This document shows positions 1-12,900 of a stretch of 64,000 nt of DNA, in pieces. Position 1 is the stretch's first letter. Every line of letters starts with the position of its first letter. Both the position numbers and the translations under genes were made by a program. Source of the DNA: Zantedeschia hybrid cultivar. Its lineage: Eukaryota; Streptophyta; Magnoliopsida; Alismatales; Araceae. The notes under the pieces were generated by a model that saw only the letters and a list, made by a program, of their open reading frames with translations, had not been told where the DNA came from and did no database searches. The stretch is taken from contig JARZZO010000011.1 of the NCBI GenBank assembly GCA_030544215.1, forward strand, positions 4,698,001 to 4,762,000, in the 5' to 3' direction.

Positions 1-355
1 ATATGTCGCTGTATCCTCGAAGAATGAAGCATCAACAAATAAAGATTCATAGAAGTCAAATCTATGGAATTATTCCACGTGCCATCTGTTGGAGTTTATG
101 GAGGGAGAGGAATGATGATCTTTTTCAGGGAAGTAGAGCATATCTTGAAAATATTTGTTTTAGAGCTCTTACTATGATTTATAATTGGTCTAGACATATT
201 TTAGGGCTTTCTAGTCAGGATTGGAATAAGGCCCTAAATGTATTTTGAATTTTTGTTTTCAGGTTTGGAATCTCTCCTACCCTGTTTTGACTGTGCTACC
301 TCTATTTATTTTCAATAAAATTGGTGGTATGGTCCACCTTCATTTTGAAAAATAA
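1..355 (+). mobile_element. 3' end of a decayed LINE (window edge)
   Basis: An open frame from 3 to 248 reads like the extreme C-terminus of plant L1-type LINE polyproteins: a Trp-rich stretch with AICWSLWRERN, the same pattern as TIWIERN in the larger LINE at 9.7-10.0 kb. A stop is followed by a short 3' UTR ending in an A-rich tail near 345-358. The UTR phrase GGTATGGTCCACC resembles GGTACCATCCAC at the tail of the 5.5-10.1 kb LINE, so the two probably belong to one family. The element enters from outside the window. Confidence 0.6.
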
Positions 356-840
356 AAATGCCTCTCCAGACTTGAGAGACATTATATTACACCCGAGGCT
401 GCACCTCCCAAACTCTAGTGCTTGAATAATATCTGTCTCTGATCACTTGTACCCACATTCCTGAACGTGTTGTACCAACCCTCTACAGCCATTTAGATAA
501 TAACACTAGGTTGAAGTCCCAGATGTTTTTAATCCCCAACCCCCACTCTCCTTACTCCTACACATTCTTCCCTAGCACACTTCAAAACTTCCATGCCGAG
601 ACTCCTCCCCATTGCCCTTCCAGAAAAAACCTGCTTCGAATGGCTTCAAGCTGTCTGGCTACTGTCCTAGGAATCCTAAACATGGAGAGAAAGTAGATAA
701 GAAGGCTAGCCAACACTGACTTGCAGAGGGCCAACCTCCCCCTATATGAGAGGAGTCCGCCTTTCCACCCCCTCAACTTCGAATGGAATTTGTCGATCAC
801 TGGCTGCCAAAATGGAGGGAAACTTCTAGATTACTTTGGG
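356..840 (-). mobile_element. LINE fragment, region after the reverse transcriptase core
   Basis: On the minus strand, 582-800 encodes a stretch with KLRGWKGGLLSYRGRLALCK and IPRTVARQLEAIRSRFF. This is the segment that follows the RT fingers/palm in plant L1 elements; the same order is seen at about 8,700-8,870 in the larger LINE. Reading further down the minus strand (about 540 to 360) gives DFNLVLLSKWL followed by a YY...VWE pattern, again LINE-like. There is no intact frame. It lies tail to tail with the LINE end at 1-355. Confidence 0.55.
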
Positions 841-1546
841 ATTATTGTTGTCCTAAGCCTTAAACAGTATCAATAGGCAGGCTAATCATTTCAGAAATGT
901 TCGTGAAGAGTGCTAAGGTTAGTTGTTGGTTCCATGCGTGGTCAGTGGTCAATTCACAGATTTTACGGCACTCCTCAAGGATCCTGAGGTTTATTTTCTT
1001 GTTGACACACAGACGCACAGTTGCTCAAATATCTTTCTCTGTATTGTATTGTTGCTCTTCTTCCCTTTTTTTTTCCTGTCATTTGAAGGGAGAATTCGTA
1101 GAAATGAAAGTAACCCCCTTTCTCCAGTCAAACATGTGTTCCAGGTTCCTTCCCCCCACCCAACTTGATTTTATCGACAAGGTGTGCTACAATTGTGTGG
1201 AAATTTCTCTGCTAACCAAGGTTACCAAATGTTGCGTATTTGTGAGGCCAAACAAGTGGCTTGAAATGAATGAGCATGCTTTTTTGACAATTTTGATGTT
1301 GCATGCATAGGCAATTTTATGTTCCTTACCTAATTGTCATTTCTATCTCTTTCCAACATTTACTAAAGAATTTTCATGTTGGTTATTATGGTGAGTTAAC
1401 AGTAGCTGCAGAGGGATGCTCTTTTTTGGTTTGAATTGTTGTTTCTTGGTTACTTTGATATGCGCCATGGATTATTGGGATGCTTGCTAAATCCTGCTCC
1501 ATAACCTTGTTGACTGAAGATGGACAATTTACTTGTGTTGATATAG
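841..1546. other. Probable intron sequence with one possible exon
   Basis: No certain gene is visible here. A possible exon of the RING/zinc-knuckle gene is 1089-1144: it follows a long pyrimidine tract and AAG, is open in one frame (GRIRRNESNPLSPVKHVFQ) and is followed by GT. It ends in phase 0, while the first certain exon at 1547 needs a two-base overhang. So it cannot join directly unless a further exon lies between them, and it is therefore not included in the gene model. Confidence 0.3.
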
Positions 1547-3269
1547 ATTCTTAGAATCACCTGTTTCAAGATGTCAATATCATGAAAGAAGCAATCTTAG
1601 TGAAGCTTACTCTAAAGGTATACATTATAACATTCATTTACCTTGAACCTTGGTGAAGGATATGTGCTGCAAATATTCAACTCAAATATGTATTTGTGTT
1701 TATTTCCATTCATCTAATGCACAGAAAATGTTGGAGAGAATTATGATTTTGAGTGCGATGTCAAAGATAATGCGAAGCAATCAAACTTGCATCATAAGGC
1801 AGAAGAGCTCAAAAAGTTGTATGAGTAAGCTTTTCTTATTGTTATTTTTATTTTTCAATACTTGAGTATTTCCATTGATTGGTATTGGTGTCTCTGCTGA
1901 TTTGATAGGGCTGTTGATGAGTCCTCTCCAGCAGTGGCTAGTATGGATTCGCCTACCGAACTACGATGCTCCCTTTGCAACAAAATATTCAAGGAGGCTG
2001 TAATGATACCATGCTGCCAACATAGTTTCTGTGACAAATGTAAGTTTATTGTTACAATACTTCTATACTTCTAGTTCCAAACAACTCACATGTTTTTGAG
2101 TCACTGCATAGTGTACAGTATTGAAAAGAATGTCAAAACTGACGATCATTTTATCCTTATCTTGAGAGAATAAGTTTCCTGCAATTTCATGAGAGAGAAT
2201 ACTTGTATTGCTTGGTAAAGTAAAACATATTTGTTGGACTTGTATACTTCGGTATTTGCTGTTTTAAGTTTCTGTGTGTCTATGTGCTGTAGGCATTCGT
2301 GTGGCATTAGTTGATAAGGGTTGCTGCCCTAAGTGTTCTTCCACAAAATGCAGAATTGAAGATTTGCTGCCCAACCTATCACTCAGACATGCTATTGAGC
2401 ATTTTCTTGAGGCCCAGATTCCGATAATTGGTTTAGATAAAGCCACTCCAAGATATGCACCTGGTGAGATGACGCTACTCTTTTGTTATTCATTACCGCC
2501 TATAACCATAGCTAATACTTATGCATTTTCTCATAGCTAATAAATATGTATTTTCTCCACCAAAACATAGATGGAGAGTCAGGAATTCAAGCAAAAGAGG
2601 CATCTTGTGCTTTGTCTGTCCGTCAACTAGAACAAACATTGCCACATTCTCCATCCGTGACAGGAAAAGGATCCAATCAAGTTATCGCAGAATCAGCGTG
2701 CGAATCACTGGCAGGAATTAAACGAGTGACTCCTGGAACTGGCTCGAATATCTTCAGTCTCAATGCAGATAAGCCTGCAAAATCAATTATTTTGCTACAT
2801 AAAGACAGAAGGCTCAATGAAAAAGATGATGCACCAGAAGGCTCGAAACATATATCCTGTTTTGAAGAAAGTGGCAATTTCACGAAGTTACCTCAGACTC
2901 TTTCTCAAAAAGAGGAAGGTATGGTTTTATGAAGTTGTCTTTCTCAGTCACTGATAATATCATTAGTCTACTTTTGGCCCTATCATTTATTAGTTCATGT
3001 CTATACAGCTGCTCTGAATATTCTGGCATAGATTCTATGTATGTTTCTTCTTGGTTGATGTATGTGTATGAATTTACTTATTTCAGCAGTCTTTAGTAGG
3101 ATGCATGCATTTAAAGAGTTTTTTTTTCAATATAGACTCTTGTCAACATAACCGATGTGGAAAAATCACTGTAAACTGTCCTTTTCAGCTTTAGTCATCA
3201 AGTGTGAATTTGTGTCATTATGGGGAGAATATTTCCCAAATGTGTGCATGTGTATATGTGTATATGTGT

Positions 3270-3343
<74 letters not shown>

Positions 3344-3854
3344 CATATATATATTGGGGGGCATATAATACGCATCACCTGAAAACCCCCCATCCCTATT
3401 TCCAAAATAATAATAATAAAAATCACAAAAAGAATTAAAATATTCAAATAGCCCACTCTAGATGCTTTCCCACCCGTTTGGATTTACTTTTCACTGTCTG
3501 ATCAACAAAATCAACCTTAGCCATCCAATCAAATTTGTCGTTCTTTGGGGATCAAAATTAAAATCCCAGATGATGGGATCAACCCTAAGGGCTAATTTGA
3601 CGAATTCCTATTTTTTGACTAATTTTTCAGCATTTTTAGACGTTGATTTTTTATACATATCTGATCGGACGGCTCCGATTGATCGTGAAGATAGGATGGT
3701 GAAAATTAAAGTTCCGGGGATGGGATCAACCCTAAGGGGCCTATTTGAATATTTAAAAATTTATGATTTTTTATTTATTTTTTATTTATTAACATGGGGA
3801 GGGTGGGTTTTGGGGTGGGGGTGTATCTAACCTGGGGATCGTTGAGTCCTTTCC

Positions 3855-3886
<32 letters not shown>

Positions 3887-3898
3887 ATATATATATAT

Positions 3899-3971
<73 letters not shown>

Positions 3972-6900
3972 AGTGAAATCTCTCTCTCAGATTATGATTC
4001 ACAGATGAATGTGTTTGAGTATTCAGCGATGAAGCATGTGCTAAGTGTATACTTCATTTTTATGTTGTTCTAGCCATGTTGACTACCAAGAAAAAGAAGG
4101 GGTTGTTTGCTACTGCTGCAGGTAACAGTATTTCATCTTTTACATTAATTTCTGTTTTGTTTGGTTATGCCATCCTTATGTGCAGATGTTGTCTTTTAAT
4201 AATAGTTGGCCGTTTGTTTTGTGTGATATTGTGTATTTTTCAGATACAAGTGGAACTATATTTCCCCCAAGTAGGCTCAAAAAGGTAGTTTTTTTTTTTT
4301 TAATATCACTGTTTGAACATATTCGACCATTTCTTTTTGCTCCATCATGTTTGTTTATTTGAAAGCATCATTTTTTTGGGGAATATCATGATGTAATTGA
4401 AGATTTTATACCATGGCCTTGAATAAATTTCTATCTGGCTATACGATTCAACAATTATCTGGCTATACCTGGAAAACTTTCAATATGTTAATCTTTGTTA
4501 ACTGCCACATACAACAAATCATTAGAGACCAGATAGACTGGATATTAGGATTTCCAGATTCCAGCTTGTTGGGTGCAGTATTCCACTTGTCCATTATTCT
4601 TTTTGCATCGGAATATTTTGAGTTGCTACGTGCCACTAAGAACAATAAACATGAATATCCCTCATGCTTTTGCGAACTCTCAGTGCAAGGAGTAAGGGGG
4701 TTGTTTTCTGATGATGGTGATGCCAGCGTGTGCAGTGTTGGCATCCCATTGTCTAGGAACAAAATTGCGAACAGAACTATCTTATGCCTAAATTGCCTAG
4801 ACATATAGGAATTGGGAGACTACCATGAACACAGCTTACTTCAGATGAAGCTTGATGATGGCAAGGAAAAATGGCTGTGAAATTTGCACCATTTGGCTCA
4901 TCAGCATGTTGCAAATTCTATATCCAATTCTACAATTATACGTAGAACCTCAATAATGGAAAAGATAAATCAAAGAAGCTGCACATTGATCTCAGCACTC
5001 CTTATCTTAAAGGCTAGGCACATGATTATAGTCTATTGAAGAAAGGCCAACACTTGGCTAAGTCTAGGGACATTGTATGGAATAGTAATTGCTAGGTACT
5101 GAAATATTGCGAAGTGGCCAGAATCTGTTAGGCCTTGTTTGGTTAGGGGATAACATCCGACTAACCCAGGTTATCCCACTTTTAACTATTTTTTTGGCTC
5201 GACTAGAAGATTATGCTATCTGGCTTAAAAACAGGATAGAACATTAGAACCTACTTAACCCACTTTTAGCTTGGGTGTTGTATCCCAGCCCTAGGCATGG
5301 GATAGAAGGGGATGGCCCACATGTTAATGCTCCATGTAATGAGAAATAAATGTTTAATCAAAGTTAATAATTTTGATTAATGTTCAGAGTGAAAATAAAA
5401 ATATCAATAAATACTAATCATCTAATTAATATTTGGAGTAAAAAGGACATATGTGAATATCCGTTTAATCAAGATTAGTACATCTGATGGACACATGGAA
5501 TTCCGGATCAGGTCGGGTATCCGGATCGTGTCGGCGAGCCCCTCCAAGGACAACAGATGGATGCTCTGGCGTGCTCAGCAGCGGCCTGTGATGGTGATGG
5601 CAGAGAATATATGTGCAGGGATCGCCCCAAAGTGCCGAAACAGGGGACTTCCAGGTGGGGGCCTGGAGGTCCGGTCATGGTTGAAGATGCTTTCCTCTGC
5701 TCTAGTAGGATTGCTGAGGCGCCCAGGTCTTCAAAGAGGGAGGCCTTGCCTAGTGTTGTTTGCAGAGACTAGAGCACCCATGCTGCCCCCTTCAACGGGT
5801 TGTCTGTGATTTTTTCGGGGGGTGGGAAGAGCTCCAATAATATTATTGAAGCAGAATGGAAGCCAAGGGAGGTAGCCAGCCCTCATGTGGTGGGTATGGC
5901 TATGGTTGCTCTCTCTGATGATATGGATGATGTGAACAGGGGGATCGGTGTGTTAGAGCGTGGCGATGATGAGCAGGAGGTAGCTGGGCAGGTCTCGGGG
6001 AGGTAGTTCCTGCCAGAATGTCTCTCAGAGGCTGAGGAGAAGCATTTGGAGGAGTCGGTGGGTGGAGAGGCATAGGCTTAAGGAGGCAGGGCTGTGCCAA
6101 GGGAGGGAGCCAATGGGGTTCTACAGCAGCTCAGGGTGATCTTGGGAGGTCAGAGGTTAAAGATATCATTGCGAAGGTGGAGCAAGTGGTGGAATCCCAA
6201 GCTAAACAAGTGGTCGATGTTATAGGGGTCTCTTTTGAAGGGATGGAAAAAGACATTCACTCAGTGTTTTCTAAGCTGTAGAAGAGGCGGCAATTGGCCG
6301 TTGCTAGGGTAAGGTGTGAGAAGATGAGCAAGAAGGAATGTGTAGGGGAGGTCATTCAGGAGAGGAGGAGGGGAGGGGGTGAAGATGTACATGTTATTAA
6401 TCCATGAAGATTGTGTCTTGGAATATGAGGGGTATTGGGGGGAGTGAGAAGAGGGAGGCTGTGAGGGATATTGTTAGGAGGCTGAGGGTTGGTATCCTGT
6501 GCATTAAGAGACGAAGTCGGAAGAGACATGGGAGGAATTTTAGAGGGGCTGGGGGGCTCCAGATTAACTAAAGGGGTGGTGTCCCCTACGGTGGGCAGAG
6601 CTGGGGGCATCTTAGTATTGTGGAATGATTATGTGGTTCAGGAGGTGAGCATAATTGTGGGAGATTCTCTATCTCTATTACTTTCAGTTGTGTGGAGGAT
6701 GGGTTTGTGTGGGACTTCATGGGGGTGTATGGGCCCCAAGGGAGAGATGAGAAGAAGCTTTTATGGGAGGACCTTGGCTCCTAGCACTCGCTTTCTTGCA
6801 ATCCCTGGTTTGTGGCGGGGGATTTTAATGTTGTTGTTTATCAGTCGGAGAGATCAGAGGGAGCTCCTTGCTTGGGGCCTATGGAGGACTTCAGTCAGTT

Positions 6901-9900
6901 TATTCACCAATCATCATTGATTGATGTGGTTATAGATAATAGGTTCTTCACCTGGTCTAATCTTAGGAGCAATCTAACTTGTTCTAGGTTGGATAGATTC
7001 TTGGTGACAGCTGATTGGGAAGGACATATTCCTAATTTGAAGGCTTCTTGTTTATAGAGGCTTGTGTCCGACCATAAAAGTATCTTGTTGAACTCCAATC
7101 ATCATTTCCGCCGTAGGCCATTGTTCAGGTTGGAAAAAAGTTTTGGGTGAAGGAAGAAGGATTCATGGACAGTGTCTCAAACATGAAGATCACTCCAAGG
7201 GCAGGGCTCTGCTATGGCTACTCTAATTTTCAACCTCAAGGTTGTGGCACAAACTCTTACAGCTTGGGGTGAGCGGAAGAAAATTGCAGCAGAGACTAAG
7301 AAGAAGAGCATTTTGGAGCAGTTGCATGCTATTGATGCAATGGAGGAGGTTGGACTCCTTGATGAGGAGGATTGTATGAGGAGAGATCACCTTAACAAGT
7401 AGTTTCAAGAGATTTTTGCCAAGGAGGGGATGTATTGGAGCAGAGATCTAGGGAGAGGTGGATCTAAGAGGGTGACAGTAATACAATTTACTTCCATATG
7501 ATAACCTCTGGGAGGAGACAAAATAATATTTCTGCACTAAGATCGGGAGACCAGATTTTTAGCCATAGGGAGGAGATAGTTTCTCACAACCAATCTTTCT
7601 ACTTGCAGTTGTTTAAGGAGGAGGATCAGCCTAGACCTACATTTTGTGGGGGTCGTTTGACAGCTATCACTAAAGAGGAAAGAGATGGCATCTCAAGGCC
7701 TTTCTCCAGTGAAGAGCTAAGATCTGCTATTTTTCCTCTAGCATGGGACAAGGCCCCAGGACCGGATGGATTTCTTTTGTTGTTTTCTCAGCATTGTTGG
7801 GAGATTATTCACCCCTTGTTGCTACATGCTATGTTGGAATTCCAAGAAGAATAGGTTTACCTGAGGGGGATCAATAAAACATTCATTGTTCTTATCCTTA
7901 AGAAGGTGGGTGCTGATGCACTGATGGATTATAGGTCCATTAATCTCCTAGATGGGGTGCATAAAATCATCTCTAAGATGCTGTCTAACCGCCTGGAGAG
8001 GGTAATAGGTAGATTGGTCAATGTGAACCAAATTGCTTTTATTAGGGCAAGCAAATCCATGAAGGCTTTTTGGTTGCTCAAGAATGTTTGCACTCCATGA
8101 AGATCCATAGAAGAAGATATATTATTTTGAAGCTTGATTTTGAGAAAGCATACAATAGAGTGAATTGGTCCTATCTCTTTAATGTTCTTTCTGAGATGGG
8201 TTTCAATAAGAAATGGATTTCCCGGATCAAAGCTTGTGTTTCCTCTGTTTCCTTTGCCCTACTTGTGAATGGGAAGCCGACCTCGACTTTTCTCAATGGG
8301 AGAGGGCTCATGCAAGGTGATCCTTTATCCCCTTTATTGTTTGTTATTGTGGCTCAAATCTTGAACTGTAGGTAGGAGAGGGCAGAAGTAGTAGGTTTGA
8401 TTTCAAGTTTCTAGGTTGGCAGTAATAATAGATCGATATCTCACTTGTAGTATGTTGATGACACCATCTTATTTTGTTCTGGAGGGGAAGAGCAAGTTTT
8501 CAACATGAGACTGATTCTTGAACTGCTGGATGTAGTAACTGGCCTCAGAATTAGTTTCCAGAAAAGTGCAATTGTTGGTATCAATTTGCCTGATGATTAT
8601 CCGAGGAGAGTGGCCACTATCTTGTGTTGTCAGAGGGGCACTTATCTGGGATTGCCTCTCTCTCCAATTTAGCTAAAATGCAATGAGTGGCAGCCAGTTA
8701 TCTGGAAGTTTCAGTCCAGATTGGCTGGATGGAAGGGTCGGCTATTGTCTTATGGAGGAAGATTGATTCTATGTTAGGCAGTTATTGATAACATGCCGAT
8801 CTACTCTCTCCTTATTTAGAATCCTAAAGACAGTGGCGAGGCAGCTTGAAGGAATTCACAGTAGGTTCTTTTGGGGAGGTGACTATGATAATCCCAAAAT
8901 GGGCCTCCATGATATTTGATGTGGCAGAGTATGCAAGAGCAAGCAGATTGGGGAACTGGGCAATAAAAATATTAGGGATTTCAATATGGCTTTGTTGTCT
9001 AAATGGCTTTGGAAACTTGTAAGAATCAATCCGGCCTTTTGCTTAATGTTATTAAAGAAAAATATTACCCTAGGGGAAAAGTGTGGGAGTTCCATTTGTA
9101 GACTGACTACAGTGTCTCTCATGTGTGGAAAGGTATCCTTGAGGCGGCAAATGTGGTGGTGGTTGCTACTCAAATATCCTTAGGAGATGGCAAATCTTGT
9201 TCCTTTTGGATAGACAGGCGGGCTGGTCCGGTGCCACTTTCATAGACCTTTCCTAGATTATTTAGTATTGCTGCTGATCCTCGGACAATGGTGGTGCAGA
9301 TGGTGGACACAGGTGTAGGAGGTGGGGTTTGGACCCCCGGTGTTTAGAAGAAACCTCGAAGAGGTTGAGATTTTGGAAGTTGTTGCCCTTATGGAGACTC
9401 TGCAGGCCTATAAGCTGGATGTCTCTCAGCCGAATTCATTGTATTGGACCTAGACTGCTTAGGGGGACTTTTCTCTCAGGTCAGCTTATGTGGTTATTAA
9501 GGATGGTGGTCTACGGTCCCCTTTTATACACCACATCTGAGCCCCGAAGTCTCCTCTGAAGATTAAGATCTTGCTATGGAGGATCTCAAATGGAAAGCTC
9601 CCAACGGCTGATAGGCTGATTCGGTTTGGGTGTGATGTCCCACCTTTCTGTAGCCTTTGTGTAGAGGAGAATGAAGAGAGTGATTTCCTCTTTGTTATTG
9701 CTCCTATTCCGTGAAGATCTGGGCCAGCCTGTTCCAGAGGCTTCAAGTAGTGAAGGATCATCAGCACTTGAAGGATTTGATTTGTTCTTGGCCGTGTCAT
9801 CTTCCTCATAAGGGGGATATGTTGTTGTGGTGGCTGGTTCTGCATGCAACAGTATGGACGATCTGGATAGAGAGAAACAAGAGGGTTTTCAGGAGGGAGA

Positions 9901-12900
9901 CAGCTTCACAGGACATAGTCTTGTCTTTTGTTTATAGTAGGGTGAAGGAGTGGATGAGAGTTCAATGTAAAGGGGGTATTGTCAATTCTCCTTTTTTTGT
10001 GCTTTTGGAGGAGCATAGGTGGCTCACCATCTGGTGCTTGTAGAGTGAGATTGGAGAGCTCCTGTTTCGTATATACTTGTAACTTTTGTTTCTCCTTTAT
10101 AATATACAGTGGTACCATCCACTTTCAAGAAAAAATTCTTATTGGAGTAGTCTTAACAAGTAGAGGTTAATGAACATGAGTATTATCTGTCTTGCTTTAC
10201 TCTCTCCACCCCCTCTCCACCAAAATAAAAATAAAATGGTCACTAGGTCTTTCCAGTAAGTCAAACAATCCTGCTTCTAACTGTGATACACTTTTATACT
10301 CTTTGCATAGGTCAATGAAGGTTGCTGATAATCAGGAAGTTTTTTTTTGCCCTTTTAATTAGAATGGAATTTGGGAAGGGCTGCGGAAATAATTTCATAA
10401 ATTATTTTGTCCTTTGGCGGTAGCATTACATTTGTCACTATCATCTTCACAAACTTTACCCCATTAATTGGAGGTCTGTTTAGAACTCAAAGGTCCTGTA
10501 AGAGTCGAAGTTGGTTGTCAGCTTCACATTGATCTCCCTTTGAATAAGCTATAACCATGTGAGTAAGGGAGGACTATCTAATGGAAAGTGCCAGTTTTCT
10601 AGCTGTTGTTGGTTAGGATTCATAGATTGTTCTGCAAGTTTAAAATTACAAATAAATATCACTAAGTAGAAAATAGAAACAGAGTTAAAGGATGAACAAT
10701 AAATAAGACTTTAAGCCAAAGAGACAGATTATGAATTACAAACATAGAAATAAATGATTGACAAAAGTTAAAGTGGAAATTATGACAATCATAGAAGTGC
10801 TAGTCTTGAGCTGGACCTTGATGATCAACAGCTTAAAGTTATGCCTCCGTAAGTTTCTATCAAGAGCCACAGCTTTTGTTAATGAGAGCTCTTTCAAATA
10901 CATCGCCAAGTTTCAAGTTTTCTTTTACTCTCCCTCTCCTTCTAGTTCCTCTTCCTTCTGCATGGATATTCAGTCCTCTCTTGACTGGAGAAAACTGTGG
11001 TCTATAGTTTATATGACCAAACCATCTCAATTGTATTTCTTTTGTTTCATCTTCAATGTATGCAACATAGGTTTCTTTTTTTTCCTCTTCCATTTTCGTT
11101 CATCAGTGTCTTACCTCATGTTCAATCCAACTTCACCATATATCTATAAATTGTTCTGTTATAGGCTCACCCTCCCCCGGAAGTTATATTATATCCTGTT
11201 CAATAAGTATGGTACGATCCCAGCTTCTACAAAAGAAGATAAAAATTGAAAACCTTATGTCGTGGGCTGATCTCGACCATCCTGCATATTAATATGACCA
11301 TGGTATATAGTTTGCATTATTAACAGAGTCTGCAGAAGTGAGCTGAGTATAAAATGAAAGCACAAAAGGTTTATGGCACACATTTGGGGAAAAAATGTGG
11401 TCATCTCTAGCAGTGCAATTCTGACATTATTTTTTTGTAGGCTGCAGAGTAAAATAAATTAGTCATTAATTGATAGAATTACGCAGTTAAACAGTTTTGT
11501 TGCTTGCTGTTGGTGGGCTCCTGATCTGTGTTGACGTAAAGCAGGGTGAACGGAACTGTTTCATGTGTGGTTCTCCAGATCATTTGATCAGAGACTGTCC
11601 AGCAGCTTCGAATCCATATCCATTTCTTCAGACAGGTAAAGAGTTTATCTATTTTTTTCCCTCTGTTGACATGGTTATAAAAAATGTTGGCATATTGTAG
11701 AGGTTTCTTCTTTATGTTCTGTCTTCTCAGGGAATGCTGCCTTCCATGGAGGTATGCCAGCGTATGGAGCAGGTTATTGGCATAATAACTCATTCGGTTA
11801 TGTGAGGCCTTATGCAAACATGTATGGTGCTCCTGGAATGCTACCATTTGATCCTTCAATTAAGTCGATGCCACCTTTCAGTATTCCTTATATGCCGCCC
11901 ATGTATGCTGGCATGCCTGCAGTATCTTGGTAAATTTCCTATTTATCTCAATACCTCCAAATGAAGATAGAAGAATTTTAGTTTGTCACTGTGTTTTAGT
12001 GTATTTCTTTTTCATGTTATTGAAGTTCCTTTAATGGTTTAATAAGGATGGGAGGTATGGGACCATCCATGGTTTCTGGAGCAGGACGACCACTCAGCCA
12101 TGTAGAACTTCAAGACAGTGAACAAAGGTGCAAAAATTTGAAGGAACGGATAGAAAGGTAATTGATATTCTTTAAAGTATCAATGCAATATAGTTATTTA
12201 ATTTTTGTGAATTATGGTTACAACAGGAATCCTTCTGCCTGCCTTTCTTCTGTTGCTTATTTATTTGTTGGCAATTTATGCTGGAAATTGATTAGGGCTG
12301 GCATGGAAACTGATCTATCCATGTTTTAAGACATTGGCTGCTGTGCGCATGGTTGGCAGTACCGGCCGATACCGGTATGTACCGGTATCGGCCGGCACCG
12401 GTACCCCGGGTACCGGCCGGTACCGGACCGGTACTGGGCCGGTACCAGCCGGTACGTACCGGTACCGGTACCCACCGATACCGGTACCCGTACTGCCATC
12501 CTTGGCTGTGCGGTGTTCTAAAGTAAAGTCCAAAATGATAGATGGGCCAGATTAGGCCACTGACGGTGATACTATTGCAATCACATTAATGGGAGAAATT
12601 TCATGTTTTGGGAGGTATACGGACTGCCAGTTTTTGACAGTCATCTATAACATACAGATGAGTTTGATCTTTTGGTAATTCCAGTTACTTCTTTGTTTAA
12701 AGGTCATCCTTCTTCCAGGTGGATTATTAGCTTCTGTTAGAAGAGAGGTCTTAAGCCAGAATATTACCTAGTGCCTCGTGCTAACCTCACTCATCCAGCT
12801 GATCAGTTTCCTTATTTTCTGTAGTGATCTACAAAGCAAGTTGGAATTATCTGTACTGTCAAATGGTCATATAATAATATTGCTTTTTTGGTATACGAAG

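Larger units (their letters stand above)
5490..10135 (+). mobile_element. Decayed L1-type LINE inside the ligase intron
   Basis: It lies in the same sense as the host gene within intron 4285-11544. In order it shows a poorly conserved ORF1 region (about 5490-6400), an endonuclease start KIVSWNMRG at 6407, a GDFN motif near 6818, an RT domain with KAPGPDGF near 7750, GLMQGDPLSPLLF near 8310 and YVDD at 8451-8462. A zinc-knuckle/RNase-H-like C-terminal part follows at 9540-10040. The 3' UTR ends in an A-rich tail at about 10128-10135. Many stops and frameshifts break the frame. The 5' boundary is approximate and no target-site duplication was found. Confidence 0.85.

Noticed and set aside
897..1310. 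137-codon plus-strand frame
   Set aside because: Runs through a pyrimidine tract and probable splice signals; no domain.
3155..3456. Frames rich in His-Thr or Val-Cys and Ile-Tyr
   Set aside because: Direct translation of the CA/TA microsatellite.
4413..4808. 131-codon plus and 113-codon minus frames in the ligase intron
   Set aside because: No recognisable domain, and the exon chain bypasses them in phase.
10758..11249. 163-codon plus-strand frame
   Set aside because: Phe/Ser-rich and opposite a LINE-like minus-strand segment, so a shadow.
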